Assembly (NCBI GenBank): GCA_049653745.1 | Contig: JBASGW010000059.1 | Coordinates: forward strand, 1-64,000 | DNA: 64,000 bases | Direction of reading: 5' to 3' | Source of the DNA: CANDYO01 sp049653745 | GTDB taxonomy: Bacteria; Pseudomonadota; Alphaproteobacteria; Rickettsiales; CANDYO01 | Shown: positions 1 through 8,547 of the stretch, piece after piece | Layout: each line of letters opens with the position of its first letter | Position numbering within the stretch: position 1 is the first letter of the stretch | Program-made: the position numbers and the translations under genes | Notes under the pieces: generated by a model | Databases searched by the model: none | The model's input: only the letters and a program-made list of their open reading frames with translations | Told to the model about the DNA's origin: nothing

Positions 1-747
1 GCTGATAGTGGCTGTATTGTTATTGATAAAAGCTCTTATTTTAGAATGAATAAAAATGTTCCATTAATAGTTCCGGAGGTTAATCCTGAGGCTATAAAAA
101 ATCATAAGAATATTATAGCTAGTCCTAATTGTTCAGTTATTCCTTTGATGGTTGTATTGAAACCTTTACATAATTATGCACAAATTAAAAGAATTGTGGT
201 TTCAACATATCAGTCTGTGTCTGGTGCTGGCAAAAAGGCTATGGATGAATTATTTAGTCAAACCAAGGGAAGTTTTATGTATCAAGAAAATGAACCTAAA
301 GAGTTTACTAAAAAAATAGCTTTTAATGTTATTCCTCATATTGGTGAGTTTATGGCTTCTGGAGAAACTACAGAAGAGTGGAAAATGAATGTAGAGCTTA
401 AAAAAGTTCTTGATGAAACAATTGAGGTTAATGCAACTTGTGTTAGAGTTCCAGTTTTTGTTGGTCATAGTGCTTCAGTGAATGTTGAATTTGAAGAAGA
501 GCTAAGTGTTTCACAAGCTAAAAAATTACTTCAAGTAACTAATGGAGTATCCTTAAAGGATAAACATCAAGATGGTGGTTATGCAACTCCTATTGATGTA
601 GTTAGAGATGATGAGATATTTGTTTCTAGAATTCGTAAAGACTCTACAGTTGATTCAGGTTTAAGCATGTGGATAGTGGCAGATAATTTGCGTAAAGGGG
701 CAGCATTAAATGCTGTACAGATAGCAGAATTACTGATTAAAAAATGA
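1..747 (+). CDS. asd: aspartate-semialdehyde dehydrogenase, 3' part
   Basis: The reading frame is open from base 1, so the gene starts upstream of the window; the ATG at 46 is internal. It encodes the enzyme that reduces aspartyl phosphate to aspartate semialdehyde, feeding lysine/diaminopimelate and threonine synthesis in the cytoplasm. The segment GCIVIDKSSYFRMNKNVPL and the following PEVNPEA are typical of the family. The catalytic cysteine lies in SPNCS, and HSASVNVEFE belongs to the C-terminal dimerisation domain. Its stop codon overlaps the ksgA start (ATGA), suggesting translational coupling. Confidence 0.93.
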   Translation, partial: ADSGCIVIDKSSYFRMNKNVPLIVPEVNPEAIKNHKNIIASPNCSVIPLMVVLKPLHNYAQIKRIVVSTYQSVSGAGKKAMDELFSQTKGSFMYQENEPKEFTKKIAFNVIPHIGEFMASGETTEEWKMNVELKKVLDETIEVNATCVRVPVFVGHSASVNVEFEEELSVSQAKKLLQVTNGVSLKDKHQDGGYATPIDVVRDDEIFVSRIRKDSTVDSGLSMWIVADNLRKGAALNAVQIAELLIKK

Positions 748-1580
748 TACAGCTTTCTTCCCTACGATCTGTTATTAGCAAATATGATTTGATGCCTAAA
801 AAAAATTTAGGACAGAATTTTCTTTTAGACCAAAATATTACTGATAAAATAGTAAGATTTGCTCAGCCCAATTTAGATAAGGATATTTTAGAAATTGGTC
901 CGGGACCAGGTGGATTAACTAGATCTATTCTAGCAAAAAATCCTAAAAAATTAATTGTAATTGAGCAAGATAGTCGCTGTATTGAAGCTTTAGAAGAATT
1001 AAAAACTCATTATCCACAATTAGAAATAATTAATGATGATGCTATTAAAATCAAAGAAGAGCTGCTTATTTCTCCTAAGGCTCAGATAATTGCTAATTTG
1101 CCATATAATATTGGAACATTACTGCTTTGCAAATGGTTAGACCAAATTGAATTATGGCATAGCTTAACTTTAATGTTTCAAAAAGAAGTTGCTTTAAGAA
1201 TTTCTGCTAATCCTGGTACTAAGGCTTATGGTCGTTTAAGTGTTATTTCACAATTGCTTTGTGATGTTCAATGGCATTTTGATTTACCCCCTGAGGCTTT
1301 TTATCCACCACCTAAGATAACTTCATCAGTAATTTCTTTATATCCTAAAGAAATCATACCAGATAAAGGGGTGATTTCTTCAGTGGAGCAGATTACTAAA
1401 ATATTATTCAATCAAAGGCGTAAAATGCTTAGGAGCACTATAAAGCAGGTGCATCAAGATATTGATGGTTTAATTTTTGGAACTAGTATTGAATTAACTC
1501 AACGCCCTGAAGAGCTAACTATTGAACAATTTGTTGAGCTTGCACATAACTATAATAAATTAAAAAATTATGACAAATAA
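744..1580 (+). CDS. ksgA: 16S rRNA (adenine1518-N6/adenine1519-N6)-dimethyltransferase
   Basis: Product of 278 residues, normal for KsgA/RsmA, which dimethylates two adjacent adenines near the 3' end of 16S rRNA during small-subunit maturation, using SAM. The N-terminal KKNLGQNFLLD is the family signature. The SAM-binding loop is EIGPGPGGLT, and the catalytic motif is NLPYN. The start ATG overlaps the asd stop by four bases, and the 3' end overlaps cmk by 11 bases, so the three genes appear to form one transcript. Confidence 0.96.
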   Translation: MIQLSSLRSVISKYDLMPKKNLGQNFLLDQNITDKIVRFAQPNLDKDILEIGPGPGGLTRSILAKNPKKLIVIEQDSRCIEALEELKTHYPQLEIINDDAIKIKEELLISPKAQIIANLPYNIGTLLLCKWLDQIELWHSLTLMFQKEVALRISANPGTKAYGRLSVISQLLCDVQWHFDLPPEAFYPPPKITSSVISLYPKEIIPDKGVISSVEQITKILFNQRRKMLRSTIKQVHQDIDGLIFGTSIELTQRPEELTIEQFVELAHNYNKLKNYDK

Positions 1581-2187
1581 ACTGCTTATTGCTATTGATG
1601 GGCCTGCTGCATCAGGTAAGGGAACTCTTGCTAAATTATTAGGAGAGAAGTTAAATTTACCTGTGCTTTATACAGGAAATATTTATAGAGCTATAGCTTA
1701 TAAAATTCTAACTAATAAAATTGACCCTAAAGATAAAGATCAAGTTGTGCAGGCTGCTAAAGAACTAATGTTAGAAGATTTAGATAATTCAAACTTAAAT
1801 CAAGAACAAGTAGGGGAATATGCATCAATAATAGGAGTTTATCCTGAGCTAAGAGAAGTTACGTATAAATTTCAGCGTGAGTTTATTGATAATGCTTATA
1901 GAGGTGCAGTTATTGAAGGAAGAGATATCGGAACGGTTATTTGCCCTGAAGCAAAATTTAAATTCTATGTTTTTGCTGATGTAGAAATTAGAGCTAAGCG
2001 CCGCTCTAATCAAAATCTTACAATTGATTATAATGTGATTCTAGCTGATTTAAAGTTACGAGATGATAGAGATCAGAATCGTGTTATTGCTCCGTTAAAA
2101 CCCGCTAATGATGCTGTTATGATTGATAATGGTAATCTAAATGCCGAAGAAACTTTAGCTACAATATTAAAAATCATTGTTGGCTAG
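1570..2187 (+). CDS. cmk: (d)CMP kinase
   Basis: Cytidylate kinase of 205 residues, slightly short for the bacterial type (about 220). It phosphorylates CMP and dCMP to the diphosphates using ATP. The P-loop GPAASGKGTLAKLL is at residues 11-24, and EGRDIGTVICP is the nucleotide-binding motif of the family. The start overlaps the end of ksgA by 11 bases in another frame. In many alphaproteobacteria cmk is followed by rpsA; here it is followed instead by a convergent small lipoprotein gene. Confidence 0.95.
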   Translation: MTNKLLIAIDGPAASGKGTLAKLLGEKLNLPVLYTGNIYRAIAYKILTNKIDPKDKDQVVQAAKELMLEDLDNSNLNQEQVGEYASIIGVYPELREVTYKFQREFIDNAYRGAVIEGRDIGTVICPEAKFKFYVFADVEIRAKRRSNQNLTIDYNVILADLKLRDDRDQNRVIAPLKPANDAVMIDNGNLNAEETLATILKIIVG

Positions 2188-2233
2188 AGGTTTCTAGCAG
2201 AGTGGGGCATAAATATTCATGCTCCAAATCATT

Positions 2234-2389
2234 CTAGCCTAACCAATTATTATTTGCATCTCTTCTTACGCAAGGTTGCATAGGGCCTCCATCTGGGCTT
2301 TCTATAGCTACGCAAGGGCTTTTTAAATCTTTTGGAGTGTAAGTGCATCCAGAGGCGATTAGAAGCAAAAATCCAAGTAGAATTCTCAT
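2234..2389 (-). CDS. small lipoprotein, 51 aa
   Basis: Short minus-strand frame in the gap between cmk and nuoG. It has an ATG at 2389, AGGAT about nine bases upstream, and a TAG stop. The product starts MRILLGFLLLIASGC, a lipoprotein signal peptide with a Cys at residue 15, followed by a short polar tail with SPCVAIESPDGGPMQPCV. Two further cysteines are present. From memory it resembles small Rickettsiales lipoproteins of the DUF2706 kind, but this was not checked. It would be anchored to a membrane by its lipid. Function unknown. Confidence 0.75.
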   Translation of the reverse strand: MRILLGFLLLIASGCTYTPKDLKSPCVAIESPDGGPMQPCVRRDANNNWLG

Positions 2390-2566
2390 AATATTTATCC
2401 TATAATTATTAATGTATATGGTTATGTTATCATAAACTATTAGTTATTCTAAGTGATATTTTAAATTTATGTATATTTTTATTGATGTAGGTTGAATAAA
2501 AAAGCTGTATAAGTTAAACATATATGTATATTAATAACATTAATTATTTATTAAAAAGAGTGAATT

Positions 2567-4609
2567 ATGCCTAAGCTAATTATTGATGGTAAAGAAGTTA
2601 TAGTTGAAGATGGAATGACTGTAATTCAGGCTTGTGAGCAGCTTGGAATTGCTATTCCTAGATTTTGCTATCATCCAAGATTAGCAATAGCAGGTAATTG
2701 CAGAATGTGTTTGGTTGAAGTAGAAAAATCTCCTAAGCCTGTAGCTTCATGCGCTCAACCGGCAATGGATAACATGGTTGTTCATACCAACTCTCCCATG
2801 GTTAAGAAGGCTAGAGAAGGGGTGATGGAATTTTTATTGATTAATCATCCATTGGATTGCCCTATTTGTGATCAAGCAGGAGAATGCGACTTACAAGACC
2901 AAACCATGGCTTATGGCAAAGCTTATAGTAATTATGTTGAAGATAAAAGAGCGGTAGAAGAAAAAGATTTTGGCCCCCTAGTTAAAACTGAGATGACGCG
3001 TTGCATTCACTGCACTCGTTGTGTGAGATTTATTACTGATGTGGCTGGAATTCCTGAAATTGGAGCTTTATACCGTGGTGAAGATATGCAAATTAGCACC
3101 TATGTTGAAAAAGCTATAGGGTCTGAATTATCAGGAAATATAATAGATTTATGCCCTGTTGGTGCATTAACTTCAAAACCTTATGCGTTTAAGGCAAGAA
3201 GCTGGGAATTAGAAAAAACAGAATCGATAGATGTTTTAGATGCTGTTGGAAGCAATATAAGAATTGATTCACGAGGTAATGAGGTGATGAGAATTCTTCC
3301 ACGATTAAATGAAGATATAAATGAAGAATGGATTTCTGATAAAACTCGTTTTGCATGTGATGGATTGCTTAAGCAAAGATTAGATATTCCTTATGTTAAG
3401 AAAGATGGAAAATTAGTAAAATCAAGTTGGAATGAAGCATATTTGGCAATAGCTAATAAAATAAATTCCATTAAAGCTAAAGAAATTGCTGCTATAGCAG
3501 GTGATTTAGCTGACGTGGAATCTATGCTTTGTTTAAAAGAATTATGGCACAAGCTTGGAAGTGATAGGTTAGATTGCAGGCAACATAATGAGAAATTATC
3601 TGCCAAGAATAGAGCTGATTATATTTTTAATACTAGTATTGCTAGCGTTGAGGAAGCAGATCTTTGTTTAATTATAGGCTCCAACCCACGTAAAGAAGCA
3701 GCAATTTTAAATGCTAGACTTAGGAAAGCTGCTGCTTTTAATAAATTAAAAATATTTTTAGTTGGTAGTAAAGTTGACTTAACCTATGAGTATGATTACT
3801 TAGGAAATGATTTGCAGATATTACAAGATATATTATTAGGAACTCATCCAATTATAAAAAACATTCAATCAGCAAAGAAACCAATGCTAATATTAGGAAA
3901 TCAGGTGATAAGTTTAGCAGATGGAGCTGAATTTATTAAACTTTCTAAGTTGATAGCTGATAAGTATAATTTTATTCAAAAAAATTGGAATGGGTTTAAT
4001 GTCTTGCAAAGATCTGCTGCAATTGTTGGTGGATTGGATATTGGTTTTATTCCTGCTAATGAAGATTATAATGTTGATAGCATTTTAAATGAAGTTGAAG
4101 AAGGAAAAATAAAACTAGTATATTTATTGGGAGCTGATGAGATTGATGTTGCAAAGCTTAAAAATAGCTTTGTTATTTATCAAGGACATCATGGTGATAA
4201 AGGAGCCCATATTGCTGATGTTATTTTGCCTGGTGCAGCTTACACTGAGAAAAATGCAACATATGTTAATCTAGAGGGTAGACCACAGCATACATATCAA
4301 GCAGTAGCTGCCCCAGGCTTGGCAAGGGTTGATTGGCAAATAATTTGTGATTTGGCAACTAGTTTAAATCATAGTTTAGGATTTTCTAATTTAAATGAAG
4401 TTAGGTCTAAAATGGTTGAAGCTGCTCCTCACTTAGCCGATATAGGTCAATTATCAAAGTCTGTGTGGAATTTAGGAAATAAAGAGTTCAATTGTAATAC
4501 TAAAGTTATAAGTTATAATGATAGTAATTATTATCTTACCGACCCTATTTGTCGTGCTTCAGTTACCATGGCAAAATGTGCAAGTTTACATAAAGAGGAA
4601 AATCATTAA
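2567..4609 (+). CDS. nuoG: NADH-quinone oxidoreductase subunit G
   Basis: The 680-residue peripheral-arm subunit of respiratory complex I, which carries electrons from NADH toward quinone. The N-terminal 2Fe-2S ligands C34, C45, C48 and C62 are present. The His-Cys 4Fe-4S site H94, C98, C101, C107 follows, then C146, C149, C152 and C196 for the next 4Fe-4S cluster. The rest is the molybdopterin-oxidoreductase-like domain, of the shorter length seen in alphaproteobacteria. The stop overlaps the nuoH start by one base. Confidence 0.97.
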   Translation: MPKLIIDGKEVIVEDGMTVIQACEQLGIAIPRFCYHPRLAIAGNCRMCLVEVEKSPKPVASCAQPAMDNMVVHTNSPMVKKAREGVMEFLLINHPLDCPICDQAGECDLQDQTMAYGKAYSNYVEDKRAVEEKDFGPLVKTEMTRCIHCTRCVRFITDVAGIPEIGALYRGEDMQISTYVEKAIGSELSGNIIDLCPVGALTSKPYAFKARSWELEKTESIDVLDAVGSNIRIDSRGNEVMRILPRLNEDINEEWISDKTRFACDGLLKQRLDIPYVKKDGKLVKSSWNEAYLAIANKINSIKAKEIAAIAGDLADVESMLCLKELWHKLGSDRLDCRQHNEKLSAKNRADYIFNTSIASVEEADLCLIIGSNPRKEAAILNARLRKAAAFNKLKIFLVGSKVDLTYEYDYLGNDLQILQDILLGTHPIIKNIQSAKKPMLILGNQVISLADGAEFIKLSKLIADKYNFIQKNWNGFNVLQRSAAIVGGLDIGFIPANEDYNVDSILNEVEEGKIKLVYLLGADEIDVAKLKNSFVIYQGHHGDKGAHIADVILPGAAYTEKNATYVNLEGRPQHTYQAVAAPGLARVDWQIICDLATSLNHSLGFSNLNEVRSKMVEAAPHLADIGQLSKSVWNLGNKEFNCNTKVISYNDSNYYLTDPICRASVTMAKCASLHKEENH

Positions 4610-5634
4610 TGCTAATTGATTTATTGTTAGAATATTTTTTAATAGTATTTTTTATAGTTTTAAAAATATTAATGATAACGGTGCCATTAATATTAAGCGT
4701 TGCTTATTTGACTTATGCTGAGAGAAAGGTGATTGCAGCCATGCAAATGCGTAGAGGGCCCAATGTTGTGGGGCCATTTGGTTTGCTGCAACCTATTGCT
4801 GACGCAGTTAAATTAATGTTCAAAGAAATTATAATTCCAGATAGAGCTAATAAAATATTATTTATTATGGCCCCAATGATTACTTTCATTTTAAGTTTAG
4901 TTGCTTGGGCGGTTATTCCCATTAACTTTGGTGCAGCTTTAGCTAATATTGATGTTGGAATTTTATATTTATTAGCAATATCTTCCTTAGGGGTTTATGG
5001 AATAATTATTGCTGGATGGGCTAGTAATTCAAATTATGCATTTTTAGGAGCTATTCGCTCTGCTGCGCAAATGATTTCTTATGAAGTGTCTATTGGTTTA
5101 ATAATAATTACGGTTCTATTGTCTGTTGGTTCTCTAAATTTAACTGATATAGTAATGAAACAGCAGAATCTTCCTTGGTATGTTCAATTGCTTATGTTAC
5201 CAATGGCGGTAATATTCTTTATTTCTATCTTAGCTGAAACCAATCGTTTACCATTTGATTTGCCAGAGGCTGAAGCAGAATTGGTGGCTGGATATAATGT
5301 TGAATATTCTTCAATGCCTTTTGCTCTGTTTTTCTTAGGTGAATATGCAAATATGATATTAACCAGCGCTATGATGACAATTTTATTTTTAGGTGGATGG
5401 TTGCCTCCGTTTGGTTTGGAGTTTTTAAAGTTTATTCCAGGATCAATTTGGTTTATAGTAAAAATATGTAGCGTTTTATTTTGCTTTCTATGGGTGAGGG
5501 CAAGTTTCCCACGTTATCGATATGATCAATTAATGCGTTTAGGTTGGAAGGTATTTTTACCAATTTCTCTTTTATGGGTGGTTCTAATATCTTCAATTTT
5601 ATATTTTAATAACTTACTACCAGAGATAAGCTAA
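4609..5634 (+). CDS. nuoH: NADH-quinone oxidoreductase subunit H
   Basis: Membrane subunit of complex I, 341 residues with about eight hydrophobic segments. It forms the quinone-binding junction between the peripheral and membrane arms. Family motifs seen are LTYAERKVIAAMQMRRGPN near the N-terminus and ETNRLPFDLPEAEAELVAGYN at the quinone site, which keeps its acidic residues. It overlaps the nuoG stop by one base and is followed four bases later by nuoI. Confidence 0.97.
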   Translation: MLIDLLLEYFLIVFFIVLKILMITVPLILSVAYLTYAERKVIAAMQMRRGPNVVGPFGLLQPIADAVKLMFKEIIIPDRANKILFIMAPMITFILSLVAWAVIPINFGAALANIDVGILYLLAISSLGVYGIIIAGWASNSNYAFLGAIRSAAQMISYEVSIGLIIITVLLSVGSLNLTDIVMKQQNLPWYVQLLMLPMAVIFFISILAETNRLPFDLPEAEAELVAGYNVEYSSMPFALFFLGEYANMILTSAMMTILFLGGWLPPFGLEFLKFIPGSIWFIVKICSVLFCFLWVRASFPRYRYDQLMRLGWKVFLPISLLWVVLISSILYFNNLLPEIS

Positions 5635-5638
5635 AATT

Positions 5639-6115
5639 ATGCTTAAATATTTTAAATCATTTTTCTTAATTGAATTACTTTCAGGAATGGCCTTAACCTT
5701 AAGGTATATGTTTAAACCTAAGGTGACCATTAATTATCCCTATGAAAAAGGTGAAATTAGTGCTCGCTTTAGAGGGGAACATGCTCTTAGAAGATATCCC
5801 AATGGTGAAGAAAGATGTATTGCTTGCAAGTTATGTGAGGCTGTTTGTCCAGCCCAAGCCATTACAATTGAAGCAGAAGAACGTGAAGATGGTAGCAGAA
5901 GAACCACTCGTTATGATATTGATATGACCAAATGTATATATTGTGGCTTATGTGAAGAAGCTTGCCCTGTTGATGCTATTGTGGAGGGACCAAATTTTGA
6001 ATTTGCTACCGAAACACATGAAGAATTATTATATAATAAAGAGCGTTTGCTTCGCAATGGAGACGTTTGGGAACAAGAATTGCAACAAAGAATAATTAAA
6101 AGACAGCAGCTGTAA
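5639..6115 (+). CDS. nuoI: NADH-quinone oxidoreductase subunit I
   Basis: Ferredoxin-like complex I subunit of 158 residues carrying two 4Fe-4S clusters (N6a/N6b). The ligands are C60, C63, C66, C70 and C99, C102, C105, C109, each set followed by a proline. The N-terminus has the amphipathic stretch that docks to the membrane arm. It is the third gene of the nuoGHI run. nuoJ does not follow within this window, so the complex I genes are split here. Confidence 0.97.
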   Translation: MLKYFKSFFLIELLSGMALTLRYMFKPKVTINYPYEKGEISARFRGEHALRRYPNGEERCIACKLCEAVCPAQAITIEAEEREDGSRRTTRYDIDMTKCIYCGLCEEACPVDAIVEGPNFEFATETHEELLYNKERLLRNGDVWEQELQQRIIKRQQL

Positions 6116-6128
6116 GGTAATTGAGAAA

Positions 6129-6311
6129 ATGGTATCATTGTTGAAAAATAAATTACAACAATTATTAGATTTTTATAACTCTTTTAAAATCTGGTTTAAC
6201 AATTTAAGTAGAAAATATAAAATTCTTGTGATTGCTCTAATAGTGCTAGTAAAATTACTTGGTAGTGCAATATTTACATATATTTTATACTGCTATTTTT
6301 ATACTCAATAG
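6129..6311 (+). CDS. small single-pass membrane protein, 60 aa
   Basis: Starts 13 bases after nuoI in the same direction, with a purine-rich stretch (gagaaa) just before the ATG. The product has a basic, amphipathic first 30 residues, then a hydrophobic segment at about residues 33-56 (ILVIALIVLVKLLGSAIF). It could be cotranscribed with nuoGHI. No family is recognised, and the AT-rich composition means a chance frame cannot be excluded. Confidence 0.45.
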   Translation: MVSLLKNKLQQLLDFYNSFKIWFNNLSRKYKILVIALIVLVKLLGSAIFTYILYCYFYTQ

Positions 6312-6485
6312 CATGTTCTATGTATCTTTATAGATAAAATCTTATTCTATAATCTCTCTAAATCTTACAATATAATTTTATGGAGAAATATAAATTCTCT
6401 AATACTATATACAGTTTGCCTAATGTAGTATGAATTAATGACTGCTTATTAATATAGAACTCATATTTATAAATAATTAATTAAC

Positions 6486-6515
6486 TCATTAACTTAAAGC
6501 TTGATAAGTTAATGA
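6486..6515. repeat. perfect 11-bp inverted repeat upstream of the serralysin-like gene
   Basis: TCATTAACTTA is followed by an eight-base spacer (containing AAGCTT) and then TAAGTTAATGA. It lies 43 bases before the ATG at 6559. No T-run follows on either strand, so it is more like an operator or a processing hairpin than a terminator. Function is inferred only from position. Confidence 0.45.
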
Positions 6516-6558
6516 ATGTTATATATTGTTGCTAATTTAAACTTATGAGAAAATTTAT

Positions 6559-8169
6559 ATGAAGTTGCATTTAGATGGGCTTAATTATAGTAAAACAGAT
6601 TTGCTATATAAAAATCAATATTGCGACATTCAACCATATCTCAGTGGCAATTACCAGATTGATTTATTATTGCGTAACCATAATTGGGTTGGTGGTGTAA
6701 ATAAATCAACTACGCTTACTTATAAAATAGTGAATCATGAAAGCAAAGCTGCCCTTCATAAAGCTGATATTTGGAACAATGAAGGTAAGATAATAGCACA
6801 AGCATTAGAATATTTAGATGACCATTTTACAATATCATTTTCTATACCAGAAGATAAAACAGAATATCTTGTAGATTTTATAGAAGATAATGATAATAGA
6901 GATTTTTATCAACTATACGAAACAAATTATAAAAGCTCATCTGAGAATAAAGAATATAGATTGAGTATTGTTCTTGAAAATTTGAAACGAAGAATAACGG
7001 CACATCCAGAAAATGCAAAGCTTCAAAAATTTTCTTGGTTAAAAAATGTAAAGTCTATTGACGAATTAAGTCTAAATAAGTTAAAGTTTTTCGGTGAATC
7101 TTTTGATAAAAAGCAAGTAACTGCATCAAAAGCACAAATAGAAAAGCTCAGCGCTATGTTAAAGTATACTTTTAACTTAATGAGTGAAGTTGCAAATATC
7201 ACTTTTAAAGAAACTGATTTAGATGAAGATATTAGTTTATTTACAGGTGCAGATTTAGCTTATAATGGGGGTGAGGATGGGTATTTTGCTATTGAAACAT
7301 TTAGCTATTTAAATGGTAAAACTAATCATGTTGAATTAAAGCCAGGTCGTTCACTTTCTGGAAGTGAGCAGCCTTTTGTCAATATGGATTTTGGCGGAAC
7401 TTTACATGGAATCGGCCATATCGTAATTGACCATCCTAATGATGCGACTATCGCAGTCAGAGAAAATCTGCTGCCGCCTGATCATGACTGGAGTCATAGG
7501 GATGAAGACCTTAGAATTTCTAATGATTATAGAGCCGATAGTGGCTGTATGTCAGTGATGGCTTTTACAAAATGTTATTATCAAGGTAGAGCCTTTGATG
7601 ATTTTTTAACTTATATGCCAATTGATATTCAAGCAATGCAGCATATATATGGCAGGAATGAACAAACTAGATCTGGTGATACAACTTATATATTAGCCGC
7701 CGATCAAACTTATATAGATGATATTCAGAGACCGATGTTTCCAATAAGCCTATCAGGACAATATCATCTTATTAATAATGAACAACATAATGAAAAGAAT
7801 TTTATTTATACTCTCTATGACGCTGGTGGTATCAATAGCTTTGATTTAACTTTAGTTGACAATGCTGAGATTGACCTCAACCAAGGAGCCGGACATTTTA
7901 ATGTAATCGGTGATAATTATTTTCTAATTGCTTACGGAGTTAATATTCATAATGTTAAAGTTGGTAGTGGTAATATTAATATTAAATTAAATCAATTAGA
8001 CAATAACATTGTTGTTGAATCTAGTGGCGCGCATATAATTATAGAAAATTTTAGCGATAATGATAATTTAATTTTAGCTGAGAATGCCAACCAAAATCTT
8101 GAATTTTCTGGATGTATTCATCCTTATAGCAATATTGGTGATGTTGAAACTACGATTTGCTTTAACTAA
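6559..8169 (+). CDS. serralysin-like (M10) protein with degenerate zinc site
   Basis: Product of 536 residues, no signal peptide, as is usual for type I-secreted serralysins. Residues about 188-217 (ending SEVANITFKETD) match the helix before the active site. The zinc-motif region reads TLHGIGHIVIDHPND at 281-295: the first, second and third His are at 283, 287 and 292, but the catalytic Glu is Gly284 and one residue is missing before the last His. The Met-turn SVMAF (332-336) and DIQAMQHIYGRN (356-367) are preserved. The C-terminal third looks beta-rich but lacks the calcium-binding GGxGxD repeats. The protein is probably not an active protease. It stands alone between the nuo genes and the DUF2066 gene. 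Confidence 0.65.
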   Translation: MKLHLDGLNYSKTDLLYKNQYCDIQPYLSGNYQIDLLLRNHNWVGGVNKSTTLTYKIVNHESKAALHKADIWNNEGKIIAQALEYLDDHFTISFSIPEDKTEYLVDFIEDNDNRDFYQLYETNYKSSSENKEYRLSIVLENLKRRITAHPENAKLQKFSWLKNVKSIDELSLNKLKFFGESFDKKQVTASKAQIEKLSAMLKYTFNLMSEVANITFKETDLDEDISLFTGADLAYNGGEDGYFAIETFSYLNGKTNHVELKPGRSLSGSEQPFVNMDFGGTLHGIGHIVIDHPNDATIAVRENLLPPDHDWSHRDEDLRISNDYRADSGCMSVMAFTKCYYQGRAFDDFLTYMPIDIQAMQHIYGRNEQTRSGDTTYILAADQTYIDDIQRPMFPISLSGQYHLINNEQHNEKNFIYTLYDAGGINSFDLTLVDNAEIDLNQGAGHFNVIGDNYFLIAYGVNIHNVKVGSGNINIKLNQLDNNIVVESSGAHIIIENFSDNDNLILAENANQNLEFSGCIHPYSNIGDVETTICFN

Positions 8170-8547
8170 ATTATTAATGCAGTAATATGCCAACAAGGTG
8201 ATAAAGTAGCGCGATCTTTTTGTGTAACTTGTATTAAGGCAAAGGATAAGTTCTCATTATATTTAACAGCAGTATTTAGATCAATGCTGTAAATTCAAAA
8301 GGGAGTAAATGGGATTTTTGATTTATATTTTTTAGATTAAATATTATTACATGAATATATAAATACAGAAAATAGGGCTTAGATTATATATCGTGGAGAG
8401 GGGGAACAAAAATTTTAAGGTTTTGTGTAAAAAGTTCCACTATCAATATTAGTTAGTTGTTTTCCCTGTTGAAATTTTTAAAACTCTTGCTTTGATCTGG
8501 GCGTTCTTTTATACTTTTGAAGTTATTAACTTTAACTATGTATATCA
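8170..8547. other. 378-bp AT-rich intergenic region, no gene seen
   Basis: No convincing frame on either strand, no tRNA fold and no terminator with a T-run was found. The last part contains a promoter candidate at 8487-8515 for the following gene. A purine-rich stretch (ggagaggggg) near 8394-8403 is not followed by a usable frame and may be a remnant of a lost gene. Confidence 0.5.
8487..8515 (+). promoter_or_regulatory. candidate sigma-70 promoter for the DUF2066-perM-hdaA operon
   Basis: TTGCTT, a 17-base spacer and TATACT (five of six matches to the -10 consensus). It lies 32 bases before the ATG at 8548. The -35 match is weak, so the call rests on the spacing, the -10 box and the position. 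Confidence 0.4.

Noticed and set aside
8170..8547. Possible gene or RNA in the gap before the DUF2066 gene
   Set aside because: No frame, tRNA fold or conserved RNA motif could be supported.
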